Shown piece after piece: positions 1 to 14,105 of a stretch of 64,000 nt of DNA. Location: NCBI GenBank assembly GCA_002897115.2, contig BCIH01000009.1:10019-74018 (forward strand), read 5' to 3'. Source of the stretch: Prototheca cutis (Eukaryota; Chlorophyta; Trebouxiophyceae; Chlorellales; Chlorellaceae). The notes under the pieces are model-generated. The model did not search any database. It saw only the letters and a list, made by a program, of their open reading frames with translations, and was not told the origin of the DNA. The stretch's first letter is position 1, and each line of letters starts with the position of its first letter. Made by a program: the position numbers and the translations under genes.

Positions 1-2738
<2,738 letters not shown>

Positions 2739-2878
2739 GATGTCCGCCTAATCGCGCTCGACGGCTTGATCCACGACTCCCGACAACGCTCCCGGCCCTC
2801 GCTACCAAGAACTCATGCGCTCTCTCTGTCGCGCTGCCGCATTGCTACGCTCCCATTGCGTTGTGTGAAAGTAGAAAA

Positions 2879-2883
2879 TTACA
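2879..2883 (-). terminator. Putative TGTAA poly(A) signal of the UBL-NEDD8 gene
   Basis: The minus strand reads TGTAA 95 bases after the stop of the UBL-NEDD8 gene. TGTAA is the common chlorophyte poly(A) signal. Its position, before the DDX41 start at 2738, fits. Confidence 0.5.
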
Positions 2884-2977
2884 TGTATAACTTTAACTTT
2901 CTGCAGCCCGTCGAATATCAGGACAATCGCCTGCAGGCAGCGAGTCGCCGAGTTTCGAGACGCACGTCTACCCGATC

Positions 2978-3780
2978 TCAGCCGCCCCCTCGCAGTGCAA
3001 GGACCAGGTGCAGCACCGATCCACCCTCAATGTTGTAGTCCCTTGCAAGTTTCTCGTCGTTCATCTGCTTCCCCGCAAAGATAAGTCTGCAATGACAAGG
3101 GAAGAACGTTTACAGGAGTTACTGCAGTGGAGCAGAGGAGCTTGTGGAGTCATTCAAGTAGCCCGGCAGAAGCTTGGCTCAGGGCAGAATCAAACANCCC
3201 CCCTCCCCCGCCACTCACCGCTGCTGCACGGGAGGGATACCCTCACGCTCTTCGACCCGCTCCTTGATCCTCGCAATGGAGTCGCCAGGCTCGATGTCAA
3301 TCTCAATCTCCTTGCCGGTAAGCGTCTTCACCTGCGCACGTGGGTGTGGCAAGGGCCCCAAGCTCGCATTGCTGTCGCTGCACACACTCAAGCCCAGTTG
3401 TTGCGTGCCCGGACATTTCCGTGCACTCAACCAACACGAGCACCTTGATCATCATGCCTCCACGGAGTCTGGGGACCCAGCAATAGGTGGCGCCAGTCGT
3501 GAGTGGTGTCTGGGCGTCAAAGACCTCCTGGTGCCCTTTGTAGATCCGCAGGCCGGCCAGGTCCATGCCAGTCATGCCCCCCAGAGCATCCATCAGGCAT
3601 CCTGGAAAAGGGGTGGCGCGAGTCCACGTGGGTGGATCCAAAGTTCCAGCGGAAATCAATGGGCCTGAGCAGCTCATGCGGGTGGGAGGGGTTTTCCCCG
3701 AGCAACTCACCAACGGTGGTTCCATCCTCCATTGTCACCGCCATGGACGTTTCACTTGCAATCCTAGCTGTGACCAACAT
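2978..3780 (-). CDS. RUB1: Divergent ubiquitin-like domain fused to NEDD8/RUB1; complement(join(2978..3086,3219..3331,3444..3601,3711..3780))
   Basis: A 149-residue precursor. Residues 73-149 are unmistakable NEDD8 (RUB1), the modifier of cullins: [52 protein letters not shown], with one extra Gly after the mature GG. In frame upstream is a 72-residue domain ending in PRLRGG, directly before the second moiety's Met-Met. It has the ubiquitin layout: a first strand, then [11 protein letters not shown] as the second strand, a helix, LRIYKGHQ where ubiquitin has LIFAGKQL, and the LRGG end. Little else of ubiquitin survives, and it has a single lysine. Arabidopsis RUB1 and RUB2 are ubiquitin-RUB fusions, so this is that architecture with a drifted first half. 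Isopeptidase cleavage after each GG would release both parts (inference). The start at 3780 is the only ATG that keeps the first strand; all four exons join in phase. Confidence 0.9.
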
Positions 3781-4162
3781 TCTAGAGATAGACAAGGGAA
3801 CCGGTACGATCAAAAGAGCGGCAGAACTCGTTCCTTTACCCGCACGGTGCGTCCCCGACCGAAGCGATCACTCTTTTGGGTACCCAGAGTTCGCACGGCC
3901 CAGGTTGGATGCAGCGAAAGGACCTCCTTAAACTGAAAAATGTAAAGTGCTCGATATCGATGGGAGCGCCCGGCTCTGCCCCACAAGTCCCCGCTCGCGT
4001 CTGTGATCTCCGATCCTCATCTCACACCCTTACTGCCCGCAGCATTGTTCCCACGGACGGCCCTCCATGAAAATCGGTCTCATTCCACAATATTTGGTGC
4101 GGTTCGCACCTGTCGAGGATAATAATTCATCAATGCATGGTTGTGTAAGTGATTAGGAGACC
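3781..4162. promoter_or_regulatory. Shared divergent promoter region of UBL-NEDD8 and CKS1
   Basis: 382 bases between two start codons pointing away from each other. No clear TATA box or repeat was seen, and no gene is supported here. Confidence 0.5.
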
Positions 4163-4694
4163 ATGTCTGTGGTGAACAACGGAATTAATTACAGGTGCGA
4201 GGGGGGTGTCGGGGACCTAGGCCGGTGGCGCACATGACTAAGTCGCGGGAATCGCGTCCGGCGGATTGCAGAGGCCCATTTGTGATCGCAAAGCTCCACA
4301 TGTAATGTTACGATGCTTGGATGTCTTGCCATGTCGTGGTTGGGATCTGGGCGGGACGCAGTGTTTGTCACCATGGTGGGCGGCAGTGGGGCTGTGCGAC
4401 TGCCTGTGATCCGACACTCCAACCCTCTCCCAAGCGAACCCCCCCCCCCCGCATTGCAGTGAGCGTTATTACGACGATGTGTACGAATACAGGCATGTAG
4501 TTCTGCCGGCTGAGGTCGCAAAGCGGCTGCCAAAGGGCCGGCTATTGACCGAGGCGGAGTGGCGGGCTCTGGGGGTGCAGCAATCCCGTGGCTGGATTCA
4601 CTACACCATTCACCGGCCGGAGCCACACATTATGCTGTTCCGGCGGCCAAAGGGTTATGGCACGGCCGCAGCTGTGGTGCCTCCTGCGCAATAG
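4163..4694 (+). CDS. CKS1: Cyclin-dependent kinase regulatory subunit CKS1; join(4163..4194,4460..4694)
   Basis: An 88-residue CKS protein, a docking subunit that binds CDK-cyclin complexes and phosphorylated substrates in the cell cycle. Visible family signatures are [31 protein letters not shown] and [13 protein letters not shown], the last holding the HxPEPH hinge. The first exon is only 32 bases ([10 protein letters not shown] + AG) and splices in phase to T GAG CGT, restoring the conserved YSE. The length is normal for the family (about 80-115 residues). The intron carries a poly-C stretch just before its acceptor. It is expressed divergently from the UBL-NEDD8 gene. Confidence 0.96.
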
Positions 4695-5593
4695 TCGCAG
4701 TGAGAGCTGAGCTGGATTGCCTGTGAGGGAGCGACCACGCAGCAGTGCGCTGAACGGTTTGCTGACACTCCCCCCCACTTGACACATTTCCAAGAGCTGC
4801 GGATCCGGTCGATGCAATCCTCCGTTAATTCCGGCACAACACAGTCTTTGATTCCAAATCTGTTCGGATTCTTTGCACCAGAGAAAGTCTCTGCCAGTGC
4901 GCCGTCATTCAGTTGTGGATGCCAACTGGACCGACGGGACCTACCCCTGCCAGGCAGTGCCTGGGCACAGCTGACGAGCTGTAATCCCCATGTCAGCCAT
5001 CTGCATTGGATGCGCTGGGGCTCCTGCCAACCCGGTACCCTGCCTCGCTGCGAATCCCTGGTCAGGCCATCCATGTAACGCGCAGCAAGCAGTCTTACAA
5101 GTGATATGGATACCAGGTCTTCGCTGACTAATAGGACAAGAGAAGCACATGCTGGACCCGAAGGGAAGAAAAAACATGATGGGCCAACAACCAAGCTCTT
5201 CGGAGCTCAGGCTGTCAACCGCGGCAGTCTTCAGCAGCGCCCACGCGAGTCAATGTCCAGGGGTTTTTTATCAGCGGTCTCGTGGAGTGAGAGAGTCGAG
5301 GGAACATGCATGCCTCCTATTGCTCGACAAATTCAGTGCTCAGAGTCTGGTCCGGGTCTGCACCAGGCATGTGGTGGAGTCCCAGCCAGGACAATCCAGC
5401 AGCCGCACAGACATGCACCCTTGGGATGGAAAGGAAGAAAGGAGAGAAAAGAATAATAGATGAGGGAGTGCCGTCATCAGAGAAGGGTGCACGCTTGACC
5501 GGGGGGCCGGCCGCTGGTGGTGGTGCATGTGCCGGGCAGCTGGGTTCCCGACGCATGGCCACATCATTCAACAGTGTGTAATCCGGTTGGGCA
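4695..5593. other. Convergent 3' region between CKS1 and PP2C
   Basis: About 900 bases with no ORF showing family similarity on either strand. A TGTAA at 4980-4984 (+) could end the CKS1 transcript. The rest is probably 3' UTR and spacer. Confidence 0.5.
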
Positions 5594-8500
5594 TCAGGGT
5601 ACCTCGCTTGTGTCGCGCGCCGACCCTCGCCGGGCGATGGGCACTGCGGCGGTCCTCCCTGGCCGCCTGGGGACCGGCACTTGGAGTGGCGTGTCTTCTG
5701 GGCCTGGCCCCGGCTGCTCCACTTCCGCCGCGAGGCCGCGGACCAACTCTGGCGTGGGGGGCAGGGATGCCTGGAGAATGGCCCCTGCCGGGGAAGCGCT
5801 GCCCTGTGACACCGATGCCTCCGTCTCCAGGAGCAGCCGCTCCTCCACGCTGTACGACCGCCTGTGTGGGTGTGGGTGTGTGAGTGTGTGGGTGTGGCGG
5901 GGGGGGGGCAGGCGGGGGCGGCGCAGACGGGCGGCGATGGAAGCACTTGCTTCGCATGCATTCATTTAACCCCCATCCGCCCATGCATCCAAACCCTCCC
6001 TCCTCGGGCACTGGGGGTTCCCACATTTCATTCTGCCTGTTCCAAATAAAAACGACAGCCACCCGGGATTTAAAAGAAAGAAGGGACCCGCCTCTCGGCA
6101 CACCCCCAGATCCAAAACCCGTACCAGGCACTGGCAACGGCGATGTAGCTCTCTGAGCCTCGGCGGCTGAACGAGCCAGACATGGACTTTGGAAGCCCCC
6201 CCCGAACCTTGCCCTCATGCTGCATGATCATGGAAAGATTGTGCGCCTGGACAGTATGGTGGTGGTGATGAGGTGATGATGGTGAGATGGGCCAAAGGGT
6301 GTGCCACTACAGCGTGCCTTTCCCTCGCCTCCTCTCATACAGCTCCCCTGAACCTCATCAAACTGACTCCCATCCTGTGCATCAACCAGGCAACCAAGGA
6401 CAGCTGTCCATCCACCAATTGAAGCAACGTACCGAGCTCGCCGTGGGAAGGGCGCCCGACCCTGTGGAAGACAGCACGGTTCTGCGGATGGGCCGGAGTG
6501 TGTCGCCCATTTCGGTGCTGGCGTAGAGCCCGCCCCTGCTGGCGGTCGTGTGCCAACTGCTGCCCCCCGCCGACAGCGCGTCTGACGTGGACGGAGATGG
6601 GGTCGTGCCCGAGGGCGTGGTCCGTCGCGGGATCTCGGTCTCCTGGTCAAATGGTGACGGCCCCGCTGGCCCCGCAGGACTCGGCCCCGGGAGGGCCGGT
6701 TGCGGTGGTGGCATGCTGCGGCCAGCGATACCACTCACAGGCCAGAGCACGGGCCAGCCGCTGGGGCTCCACGGTGCTGGCTTGCCTTCTGGTGTTATTG
6801 CTGTACTCTGCTGGGCCCTGCCCGTACTGGCAGCACCAGCCACAGTGCTGGAGGTAGCGCGATGGTTGCCTGGGTCTGCTGATCCGGGCTGCTCATCGTC
6901 GTCATCCTCGTCACCACCACTGCCTCCTCCGCCAGCAAGAAGCTGGCTGAGCTGGTGGCGTTCCGGCGGAGCAGCGGCGGTGCCGAATAAATGCAGAAAG
7001 TAATCCCGCGGTAAATATGTGCAGGGGTTGAGGTCTGGGTCCGCGAGCCAGGCATCGTACGCATCGTTGGCCGCGGCGTTTGTGGCGGCGGCGGCGGCGA
7101 GCTCCGGGGGCACGGCCCAGCTCCCCTCCTCAGGCCCCGGGGCGCGGAGCGGGGGCGGAGGCGCGGCGAGGTGGACCACCGCCGCGGCGATGTCGTCCAC
7201 TAAAGCCTCCGCGCTGGAGCGCTTCCAGCGCTCCAGCGCCTCGAGCGTCAGCGCCTCGGCCACGCTGACCCCCGGCAGGCGCAGCGCCGCATAGCGCACC
7301 ACAAACGCCGCCACGTCGTCGTCCGTCATCACGTCCCACACGCCGTCTGTCGCTAAAACAAGCATCGCATCGCGGGGGTCAAGCGCTCTCGTCGTGCAGT
7401 CGGGGGCTGCGGAGACACCCAGCTTGTGCGCCATCTCGTCGCCCAGGCTGCGGCTCATGGCCAGACCGGGGGCGACGCCGTCCCCCGCCGCAAACACCCG
7501 TGCCGCACCCATCGGCCGGCCGTCGCGGTCCACCAGCCGCCGGACCTCCCCTCCCGCAGCCTCAATCCGAGCACGCTCACGAGGCTCGTCGGGCTTGGCA
7601 TCCCGCGTCAGTCGGATCGCCTTGGCCTGCCAGGCATGCACGGCGTCGTGCCGGCCCTCCGACGTGTGTGGGGACGTCGTCGACGCCATAGAAGCGCTGC
7701 GGCCACTGCTGCCCGCACCGCCGACATCGCTGTGGTGATGGTAATGGAACAGGCCGTGTCCAACACCAGCCAATGCGCCGTGGCCTTCAAGCCTCACCAG
7801 AATCGCCCGGGAGTCCCCGACGCCGGCCACCGTCAGCCTCCTGCCGTGCAGCAGCGCACAACAGGCCGTTGTCCCCGAACACGCGGGATCAAATGCGGCC
7901 CCGCCCGTCATGCCCTCGTGCACCTGCAGGCACGCGGCGGACAGCGCGGCGCTCCTCCGCCGCGCCCCCGCACTCGCGCCCGACTGGACCGCCCGCTGGG
8001 ACGCCAGCGACGCTGGGAGCGCACACGCGGCGTGCGTGGCGGCGGCGCGGCCGTAGGGCCCGTGCCCGTCAAACACGCCCACAAACAGCTGTCCGGGCAC
8101 GCCGGCAAAGTCCTCGACCACGGTCACCTCATCCTGGCAGTCCGACTTGAGCCAGCGGGATGCGGCTGCTGCCATGGCCAGTCGGTCACCCTCCTCTGCG
8201 CTCGTGTCGGCCATCCAGTAGAATGTGGGGCGGATGGCAACGTCCACCAGCCGCCGGGGTGGGGGGTTCTTGTCTGCTGGGCCGCCGCCGGAGGGACGCC
8301 CTGCGTATTTGGTGTGTGTGTGTGTGTGTGTTGGGGGCGTCGGATGACGCACAGACAGGTATAACGCATCAAGGAAATTGCAGCACGGTACCATGGGATG
8401 TGATCGTACATGCACGACCCGAGCGTGCGCGGGCCCATACCCTTGTCCCAAATCACCTTCTCCATGCACAAAAGTCCCTCCACCCCCCCNCCCCACCGCT

Positions 8501-8699
8501 CGCACGTACGTAGGCAGGAGAGGAACGAGCGCATGCGCCCACCGCCGTGAGCGTGCTCCTGCACCACCGCGGCCTCCTGCACCACCGCGGCCTCCGCATG
8601 GTCCCGTTCCGGTACCTGGGGCGGCGCATCGCCGGCCATGACCGGCCACCCGTGCGCCGCCAGGCTGCCGCTGCCGTGCACACAGGGGTCGCGGTCCAT
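5594..8699 (-). CDS. PP2C-family Ser/Thr phosphatase with long C-terminal tail; complement(join(5594..5861,6125..6246,6433..8273,8510..8699))
   Basis: An 806-residue protein with a PP2C (PPM) metal-dependent phosphatase core. Metal-binding and core motifs are in order: EDF then FVGVFDGHGPYG near residue 130, SGTTA, VAGVGDSRAI, LTRDAKPDEP, AMSRSLGDEMAHK and LATDGVWDVMTDDD. The order resembles plant clade E PP2Cs (medium confidence). The core carries a Gly/Ser/His-rich insert between GDSRA and LTRDAKPD. After it comes a low-complexity Pro/Ser tail of about 300 residues ending in a charged stretch (SYSVEERLLLETEA); no domain was recognised there. The N-terminal exon (from MDRDPCVHG) contains the repeat VVQEAAVVQE; its strong donor CTAC|GTACGT joins in phase to KNPPPRRL. 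The first-exon start is less certain: another in-frame Met lies upstream. One ambiguous base sits at 8490 in intron 1. Confidence 0.85.
8555..8592. repeat. Tandem duplication of about 18 bp in PP2C exon 1
   Basis: The unit cctgcaccaccgcggcct occurs twice in tandem and gives the repeat AAVVQE-AAVVQE on the minus strand. It keeps the reading frame, which supports this exon being coding. Confidence 0.7.
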
Positions 8700-11465
8700 C
8701 AGGGCTGCCGCATCAGGCGTGGCCTGGTGCTGCCTCCCTGGGCCGATGCACAAGCCGGTCCGGGGACCCAGGGTTGGGACCCCTGCGATGGCAGACGCGG
8801 GGCCCGTCCAGGCGTGGGGGTGTGTGCTGGGGGGCCCTAGGGTTCGAGCCGGCCAGCACGTCGCCCTCGTCGGGACGCTGTTGCCGCCGTCTCAGCCGCG
8901 CATCTGTCAAATTCCAATTTATAGACTCGTTAAACGAGTTCGCAATGCATGCGCGCGGTCCAAGTGTCCACCTCGTCCCGCCACACTGTACTGCTCGGGG
9001 CCCGGGGCGTCGGTGCACTGGTTAAGCTCGAAAGCTGCAGGCGCGCTGCCGGGGTGCCAGGGGTACCCGCTCCTTGATCTTAAAACAATTGACAGAAAGA
9101 AAGCGACTTTTCTCAATGGACACCTGCACAGACACGTTGCCGACATTGGCCAAGACCGCGCCCGGGTGCAGCGCGAACGCGAGCTTCGGCAACCGAGGGC
9201 CGCTGCTCCAGCAGTGGATGAGCCTCGGGAATGACCCAATCTGGCCCTTCTATAATCTGACTGCAATTGCAGAGAGGCATCTTCTATGCAACCCTATATG
9301 CATTGTATTGCTTTGCTTGAAAGAATCAAAGAGTTTCAAGTTCCGGTCCCCAACATGATGTATGCGTGTCACCTTTGGAGGGGCTTGCAGTGATGGGTGC
9401 CACCAGGTAGGTGGCAAGCACGGACTCGTGACAGGCCGGCCATCTGTCACAAGCAGCCTATGTGCTGCCACAGCAAAAATGAAACTCAGTAGGCCACGCT
9501 CAAATGGATGCGCTTGCAAAATGCGTACAAGGCAGTCTCACCAGAGTCATGCAAGGAGACAGCAGTGGCACAGTGCAGAGCCTAAAGGCACGACTAGGCC
9601 AGTCCGTGCCTTTTGGCACTCAACAAGTCTTCCCGCTCTACCATCTTCTTTGGCATGCCAGCAGGCAGGCGGATCACAGGACTTGGGGAATTTCAAAACT
9701 GCGTCTCTGAAACCTGACCAACATTGGCCCTGTCGGGCAATGACCAACCCGTGACGTCATAAACAAATTTGTAGAGAGTGCTCCCTCCAAAATGCCTTGG
9801 ATGATCGGTTTGGCGCAATGTGTGCATTGGTGCTCGCGAGTGCATGCGAACCCCGTGTGCAGTAAACCCGACCCCATGCGTGACGCTGAATCGTGTGTGG
9901 CAGAGGCACGCATGTTACCAACCAGGTCGGACAAGGAAATGCATCGCCATTGCACACGCAACTGCGTGTCATGTCTCGGCAACACACCATGCTTGAAGTT
10001 TGGCTGCATTGCCGCAAGGGACGCCGCATGACGATCATCGAATGACGGCAGCCTCGCCATGAATTCCCGTTTCAGCCCTTCCGGTCCTCCCGTGCCGCAC
10101 CACCCCCTTTGTCCCGCCCCACAAAAATGCTTGTTGGACATCCAGATAACGGTGCATGAACAGTACCCCTCCATCATAACGGGGCATACTTGGGAGCAAT
10201 CACTCTTCGAAGTTTGCGGCGGGGGGGACCGACGGAGGTCGCGCCCACTAGACAGCGCGTACAGGCTTTTGCAGTGCTTGCTAACTACAGAAATAAATAT
10301 GACAGACCTTCTTATATGATATGTTACACAAATTGGGGCTGTATATGTACAGTTACTTAGGTTTCCCGGCAGGCCGCCGCAAGGCCTTGGCCGTGACGGC
10401 GGAGGTGTGTCAGTGGGCGACTGGGAGCCTAGGCCACACCAGGTCTGAACAAGCGCTTTCTAGGGGGATTCTACAAGACAGCCCCCCAACCATGCCTGCA
10501 TGTACATATTAAATGGTGCCCAGTCAAGGCAAGGGAAACAATGAGCAGTCAATGACTTGTTGGCGGCTCAGTCTGGGAGCCAGCTTCACGGTCCACAGTG
10601 GGCAGTGCACGGGCCACCGTTTGTTTGGGTCTCCATTGTCGCACCGCATGACTGCATGCTCCGTGTGGATGCACGCTCGGCCGGTCTGACTTGGCGCGGA
10701 GTTGCCGCGTGGAAGCAGGCGAGCCACCCAGGTCTGGAAAACCTGGGGCTGCCAAAGTGAATCGTTGTTAACGAGATTATGAGGGGGGTTATCCATCGCG
10801 GGCTGTCCACGCAGCGCATGATGCCACAACATCGAACAAAACCCGGCAACGAAATGATTTCTTTTTGTAAATGGTAAATAGATGCAGGTGGACAATAGGG
10901 GCGGGCGTGTGAACCGGTTGGAATGCGTGCTGTACGACCCACGTTTCGGGTTCCCATGATGGGGGCCACATCGGGAAATAACCTGCTGATGTCAAGGATT
11001 TCAGCACACCTGGTGCGACGTTTCACGACAGAGCGATGGTACAAATGAGCAGTCAGCAGTGCCAAGTACGTGGCGGTCCCCGTCCCTCCGCATTCAGCTT
11101 CAGCTGCCTGAGTGCCCGCCGCCGCTTCCCCTCCGTAAAATGGGAGCCGCATTCTGACTCGGCGTGCAAGAGCTGTCGACCACAAAACCAACCCGCGCCA
11201 TCATTCTGAAGTGGAATGTGATAGTTCCACTTGTTCCAGGTTGACGTGGAGGTGGGAGGGTTAGGTGGGAGGTGGTTTGGGGTTGCAATCGGCGGCGAGT
11301 CGGTCTGCAAGTTGTCTGACCAAAGGCCACACGTGGGCCGAGCCCGACAGCCGTCCACCGCCATCCACAGTGGGGGTATAAAGGCGAACTACGCCCTAAC
11401 CAAAAAACTCAAAACAAAATCCCATTAAACTTGTTTCAGCCTCTCGACTAGGTTATAACTGCAAA
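8700..11465. other. 2.8 kb intergenic stretch without a supported gene
   Basis: Lies between the PP2C start (-) and the expansin start (+). Only short unrelated ORFs occur, none with a recognisable family or a spliceable series. Base composition is visibly less GC-rich than the flanking exons. No tRNA could be folded. It should hold the promoters of both neighbours and perhaps non-coding transcription. Confidence 0.5.
11377..11382 (+). promoter_or_regulatory. TATA box of the expansin gene
   Basis: TATAAA follows a G run and lies 84 bases before the ATG at 11466. This is the only clear TATA box I saw directly in front of a gene in this window. Confidence 0.6.
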
Positions 11466-12927
11466 ATGGCGTTGAAAACCATCTCAGCAATTCTTCTCTT
11501 GTGCATTGCACTGCAACACGGCGCGGAAGCCCGTACCATGGCCCAGCGGTAAGTCCACGACCGACTTTGACTTGTGTGCAGGTGCATTGATCGCCCACAT
11601 CCTGGAACAAACATTATAATTCAAAATTGTTTACGCTACGTACTTGACTGGCCGGTTTCTGCAAGAGCATTCACCTTCCCCCACCGGTCATCACCCTTGC
11701 AGTCGGCTGACTCAGGAAGACAGCGAGGCGGCGGACAAGCTGAACAACTACATCAACCAGCTTTCCAGTGGCAAGTCCAATGTCGTGACGTCTCCTTCTC
11801 CCTCTCCCGAGCCCAGCCCCAGCCCCTCTCCCGAGCCGAGCCCCTCTCCTGAGCCCGAGCCGAGCCCCTCTCCCTCTCCCGAGCCGAGCCCTAGCCCCTC
11901 TCCCGAGCCCAGCCCCAGCCCCTCTCCTGAGCCCGAGCCCAGCCCCAGCCCCTCTCCTGAGCCCGAGCCCAGCCCTGAGCCCAGCCCTCCCCCTCCCAAG
12001 AAGCACCGCAAGAAGTCCCCTCCTCCGGCCGAGCCCAGCCCTCCTCCCCCCAGCCCTCCCCCAAGCCCCGAGCCTGTTGTCGAGCCCAGCCCTCCTCCCC
12101 CCAGCCCTGAGGCCAGCCCTTCCCCCAGCCCTACCCCAAGTGGCAACTATGACCAGTACATCTACGCCAGCTCTCCCACCTATTCTGGAGATGGCACGGC
12201 CTACTCTGCCGGCCTGAGCTCCAGCGGTGCCACGGGCTTTGCCTGCGCCTACCACTACCTGAGCTCCTACTTCACCCAGTACTTTGCTGGTGAGCTTCTC
12301 GTTTATTGCTGCGCAAGGGTGGCACGTAGATGTTTAGTGGATGTGTGTTTGCACAACCGGTGCCATGTGTTTTGAGGACTTGGATCACTAACCCCTTTGC
12401 CCTCACCCACACAATCCTCTGCAGCCATGAACGCTCCTCAGTGGGACAACGGCGGTGCTTGCGGCCAGTGCGTGGTTGCACGCTGCATCGACCCTGCTTG
12501 TGTGACGCAGAACGTGGGTGTGCTGGTCCAGATCGTGGACAAGTGCCCCGAGTGCCTGGAGGGCGCCCTGGACTTCTCCTACCCGGCCTACCAGGCCATC
12601 ACCGGCCGGTCTCCCAACCGTCTGAAGGTGTCTTGGCAGTACGCGGACTGCGCCGCGTTTGTGGAGGGCACCATTCGCTTTGACCCCAAGTCTGGCTCCA
12701 ATGATTTCTGGCAGGCATTCTTCCTGTCCAACTACAAGTATCCGCTGGCCTCGGTCGCCCTGGACGGCGTCGTCCTGGAGCGCTCCCAGTTCCAGTTCTT
12801 CCAGCACTATGGCAGCATGCCCTCTGGGGCCTTCACCCTCACCATCACCGCCACCAACGGCCTCGTGGTCACCGCCACTGTCGCCGACATGAGCACCTCC
12901 CAGGACCTGGGCGTCCAGTTTAGCTAA
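11466..12927 (+). CDS. Secreted expansin-like protein on an SP-repeat stalk; join(11466..11548,11703..12289,12425..12927)
   Basis: A 390-residue cell-wall protein. Exon 1 encodes a signal peptide (MALKTISAILLLCIALQHGAEA). Exon 2 starts with a short charged part and then runs through about 110 residues of SPSPEP/SPPPP repeats (bases about 11790-12150), typical of algal hydroxyproline-rich glycoproteins and with a KKHRKK basic patch. An expansin double-psi beta-barrel follows: GTAYSAG, NGGACGQCVVARC, VQIVDKCPEC, then GALDFSYPAYQAI where plant expansins have the HFD motif (the His is Ala here). A C-terminal CBM63-like domain has LKVSWQYADC and NYKYPLASV. Expansins loosen walls without hydrolysis; the SP stalk would anchor or space the domain in the wall (inference). 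Phases join cleanly. Confidence 0.9.
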
Positions 12928-14105
12928 GTGCACATCCTGGTCCCTCTTCTGGCCGTGATGCATCTGCGCCGAAGAACACAACTCCATTCTTCTTGTTTTC
13001 CGTAGCGTCGCAACATATTGTGTTGTGGCAGGTGCTGCATCTCTTTGCCACACTTGCCCGCGTGCTGTGCCCTGTTCGTGTGCGTCTACACGCATTTCAT
13101 TCCAATAATTCCACCATGCTTGTGCACCGGCCACCGCGCCTGGTTTCTTTGGCGCGTGCTGTGTGCGTGTGTGTTGAAAGTCGCCTTGCGCGACCTTCAA
13201 CTCCCAAACCACCCACGGCACGCGCCGCAGAACACCAGGCGCAAGGCGTGCCGGCGCGCCGCAGCGCAGCCCTTGAAGATTCGAGCCCGCAGCCTGGACT
13301 GACCCCCCGTGCCGTCTGCGGCTCCCCTTGCACTGAGTTTTGGCCCGAGGAGGGCGTCAGCCTGGACGACTCTTACTGCCCCATTGTTGGACCACTACCT
13401 CCAATGACTCCTGTTGACATGTCGCAAACTTTGACGTTCCTTGTATCCGCTGAGTGGTATTGCTCGCCACGTGACCATTCGTTTCGACCGATTCACATTC
13501 CTCTCATTCAACTTGCTGTAAGATGCAAACACGCTTCACCCCGGGGCCCCAGTCAACTCTCAAACGCGGTGGCCGCCCGGTTCCAGGGGGCGGTCTGACA
13601 GCGTAACCCCCCCGGCGGAGACACCTGTCCGACTGACCGGCAGGGCCTCCGGCGCGGGTACGGCGGGCAAGGGCGCGGGTTCTTTTCACGCAATTTTCTG
13701 CTGGTCCCCTCCTTGGAAGACACCACGCGAAATGTTTCGGAGATGCAAATGCCCGGGAGATGGCTCAGGCCGGCATGGGAACCGCTGAACCGACCCCGGT
13801 CCCAAACACCCATCAGAGCGCCCCGCTCCTCCCATATTCGTCATGACATCAAGAACGAATTGTGCATGTGAAGCCCGAGAGGGGTTGCAGGCCCCGCAGC
13901 GGGTGGTCGCCTCGGCGGGGTCACCTCACGACAAGGCACGTGCATCGGAGGCTTGGAAACCCACGTGCCGCTGCACCCGTGCATGGGACAACCCTGAGTC
14001 TCGTCGCGCTGCCGCATGGGTCGACTCGTCGAGACACGGTCCTGGACAGAACAAAGCATTAAAGGCCTCGCACGAATTTGTAATGTAAAATATACTGAAC
14101 TTGAA
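12928..14105. other. Intergenic stretch, no gene seen
   Basis: About 1.2 kb between expansin and the RING-CH gene, both on plus. It holds the expansin 3' UTR (a TGTAA lies near 13515) and the next promoter. ORFs here lack family features. Confidence 0.5.

Noticed and set aside
4655..5194. 179-codon minus frame between CKS1 and PP2C
   Set aside because: Overlaps the CKS1 coding end, starts in a non-conserved region and shows no domain or splice continuity.
8843..8856. GGTTCGAGCC resembling a tRNA T arm
   Set aside because: The stem bases on each side do not pair and no cloverleaf can be drawn.
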